This document shows, in pieces, positions 5,934 to 6,685 of a DNA stretch of 6,685 bases (its first letter is position 1; each line of letters opens with the position of its first letter). The stretch spans positions 56,068-62,752 of the forward strand of contig FR896070.1 in the NCBI GenBank assembly GCA_000435475.1, read 5' to 3'. Origin of the DNA: Cryptobacterium sp. CAG:338 (lineage in GTDB: Bacteria; Actinomycetota; Coriobacteriia; Coriobacteriales; Eggerthellaceae). The notes beneath the pieces were generated by a model that searched no databases, was not told the origin of the DNA, and was given only the letters and a program-made list of their open reading frames with translations. The translations under genes were made by a program, and so were the position numbers.

Positions 5934-6671
5934 TTACATATCTACCGCAAGGTACTTGGTAAATGAGCGCCTTGCCTCTTTGCGCTTAGTTTGACTTACC
6001 GCTATTTTGTCCCCTGAAGCCATCACGAAACCTTCTTTTCGCAGGTCGACTGCGTATTCTAGATTCACAATAAAGCTCTTATGACACTGCACAAACTGCC
6101 ATGGAAGGGCAGCTGCCATTGCGGTAAGCGAGCCATACATATCGATAACCTCATTCGCTAAATGAAGACGCAGCTTGCGACGCTGGCTTTCTATAAAAAC
6201 AATATCGGAAAACTTCACTAAGCGAATTGATGAACCAATTTTTACCGGCAAGCTTTTGTTGGTGTTATTTGAAAGATTAGTTAATGCACAAGCGAGAGCA
6301 GTATTAACATCCTGCTGCAAAAAGGGTTTTGGCAGAAAAAACGCATGTTCGGTTTCGTAAATTGCAGGCGTGTAGTGATCGAGATCGCCCATGTATACCA
6401 CTTGAGCGCGAGTGAAATAGCGTCGATATTTCTCTACGATACCAATGCCTTTAGGAGTGGCGTTTTCTCGCGAGAAATTTTCTTCCTCCCCCATCCAAAC
6501 ATCAACAAAAAGCATGCTTGCAACATTTCCGTCAGATAAGTATTTCGCGAGTTCGACAATGGAAGGACAGGTTATAACGTTAAGCACTTCCTTGTGTACG
6601 TTTTTTTCGATAAGTGCCTTTAAAAGTGCCGCTTGGTTTTGATTAGCTTCTAGAATAGCAATGTTATACAT
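5934..6671 (-). CDS. Response regulator with LytTR DNA-binding domain (AgrA/LytR type)
   Basis: The 245-residue product has an N-terminal receiver domain (about 1-125) and a C-terminal LytTR domain (about 143-245), which binds DNA through beta strands. D57 in LFVDVWM fits the phospho-acceptor and K115-P116 fits the conserved receiver lysine. The usual acidic pair near residues 8-10 is reduced to E8-A9-N10, and the conserved Thr/Ser is replaced around M94-G95. Phosphorylation may therefore be altered or metal binding weakened. LytTR landmarks are F154 to E161 (FSDIVFIE) and F193 to N203 (FVQCHKSFIVN). Such regulators usually work with a histidine kinase and control peptide signalling, bacteriocins or surface functions, but no partner is visible here. 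The gene is in tandem with the ribosomal operon, 268 nt upstream of rpsL, with no clear terminator after it. Its ATG is preceded by CACT and a poly-G tract instead of a standard ribosome site. Confidence 0.93.
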   Translation of the reverse strand: MYNIAILEANQNQAALLKALIEKNVHKEVLNVITCPSIVELAKYLSDGNVASMLFVDVWMGEEENFSRENATPKGIGIVEKYRRYFTRAQVVYMGDLDHYTPAIYETEHAFFLPKPFLQQDVNTALACALTNLSNNTNKSLPVKIGSSIRLVKFSDIVFIESQRRKLRLHLANEVIDMYGSLTAMAAALPWQFVQCHKSFIVNLEYAVDLRKEGFVMASGDKIAVSQTKRKEARRSFTKYLAVDM

Positions 6672-6675
6672 AGTG

Positions 6676-6685
6676 CCCCCCCCCC
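6676..6685 (-). repeat. Poly-G homopolymer tract before the LytTR gene, reaching the window edge
   Basis: At least ten C on the + strand (G on the gene's strand) end 4 nt before the ATG at 6669-6671. The tract may be longer, since the window stops inside it. G-runs can pair with the CCUCC of 16S rRNA, so the tract may also serve as the ribosome binding site. Slippage would change the spacing between promoter and start codon. Confidence 0.85.

Noticed and set aside
5693..5962. 89-codon + strand open frame in the gap between rpsL and the LytTR gene
   Set aside because: It overlaps the promoter and leader of the ribosomal operon and the end of the regulator gene, has no convincing ribosome site, and shows no recognisable protein features.

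Overview
The window is a stretch of core bacterial chromosome dominated by one minus-strand ribosomal-protein and elongation-factor operon. Read 5' to 3' on the minus strand the order is rpsL (S12), rpsG (S7), fusA (EF-G), rpsJ (S10), rplC (L3), rplD (L4), rplW (L23). This joins the classical str operon directly to the start of the S10 operon, with no tuf between fusA and rpsJ. The protein sequences, the moderate GC content, the TTG/GTG starts with strong Shine-Dalgarno sites and the LytTR neighbour suggest an actinobacterial lineage such as the Coriobacteriia. That placement is my recognition only and was not tested by a search.

Layout on the + coordinates. Positions 1-126 hold a probable promoter and leader. 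Positions 127-572 (+) carry a YiaC/YjaB-like GNAT acetyltransferase broken by a one-base frameshift near 420-428, followed by a hairpin terminator at 590-624. Positions 721-5665 (-) are the seven-gene operon, with short gaps, one 1-nt overlap (rplD/rplW) and a perfect 9-bp hairpin at the fusA/rpsJ junction. Positions 5666-5800 hold its leader, with two small hairpins, and a near-consensus promoter (TTGACA, 17 nt, TAAAGT). Positions 5934-6671 (-) encode a LytTR-type response regulator. Its start codon lies 4 nt from a run of at least 10 G (read on its own strand) that reaches the window edge.

The operon genes act together in translation. S12, S7 and S10 are small-subunit proteins, L3, L4 and L23 are large-subunit proteins, and EF-G drives translocation. 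Co-transcription from the single promoter upstream of rpsL is the simplest reading.

I see no novel multi-gene system here. The points most worth a second look are: (1) S12 has Arg at residue 88, the classical streptomycin-resistance position, encoded by AGG, the only non-CGY arginine codon of the gene and one base from the lysine codon AAG; (2) the poly-G tract in front of the LytTR gene, a candidate phase-variable switch or a contig-end artefact; (3) the S10 operon stops after rplW, with rplB and the rest absent; (4) the frameshifted acetyltransferase; (5) the strong hairpin that contains the fusA stop codon where tuf would normally lie.
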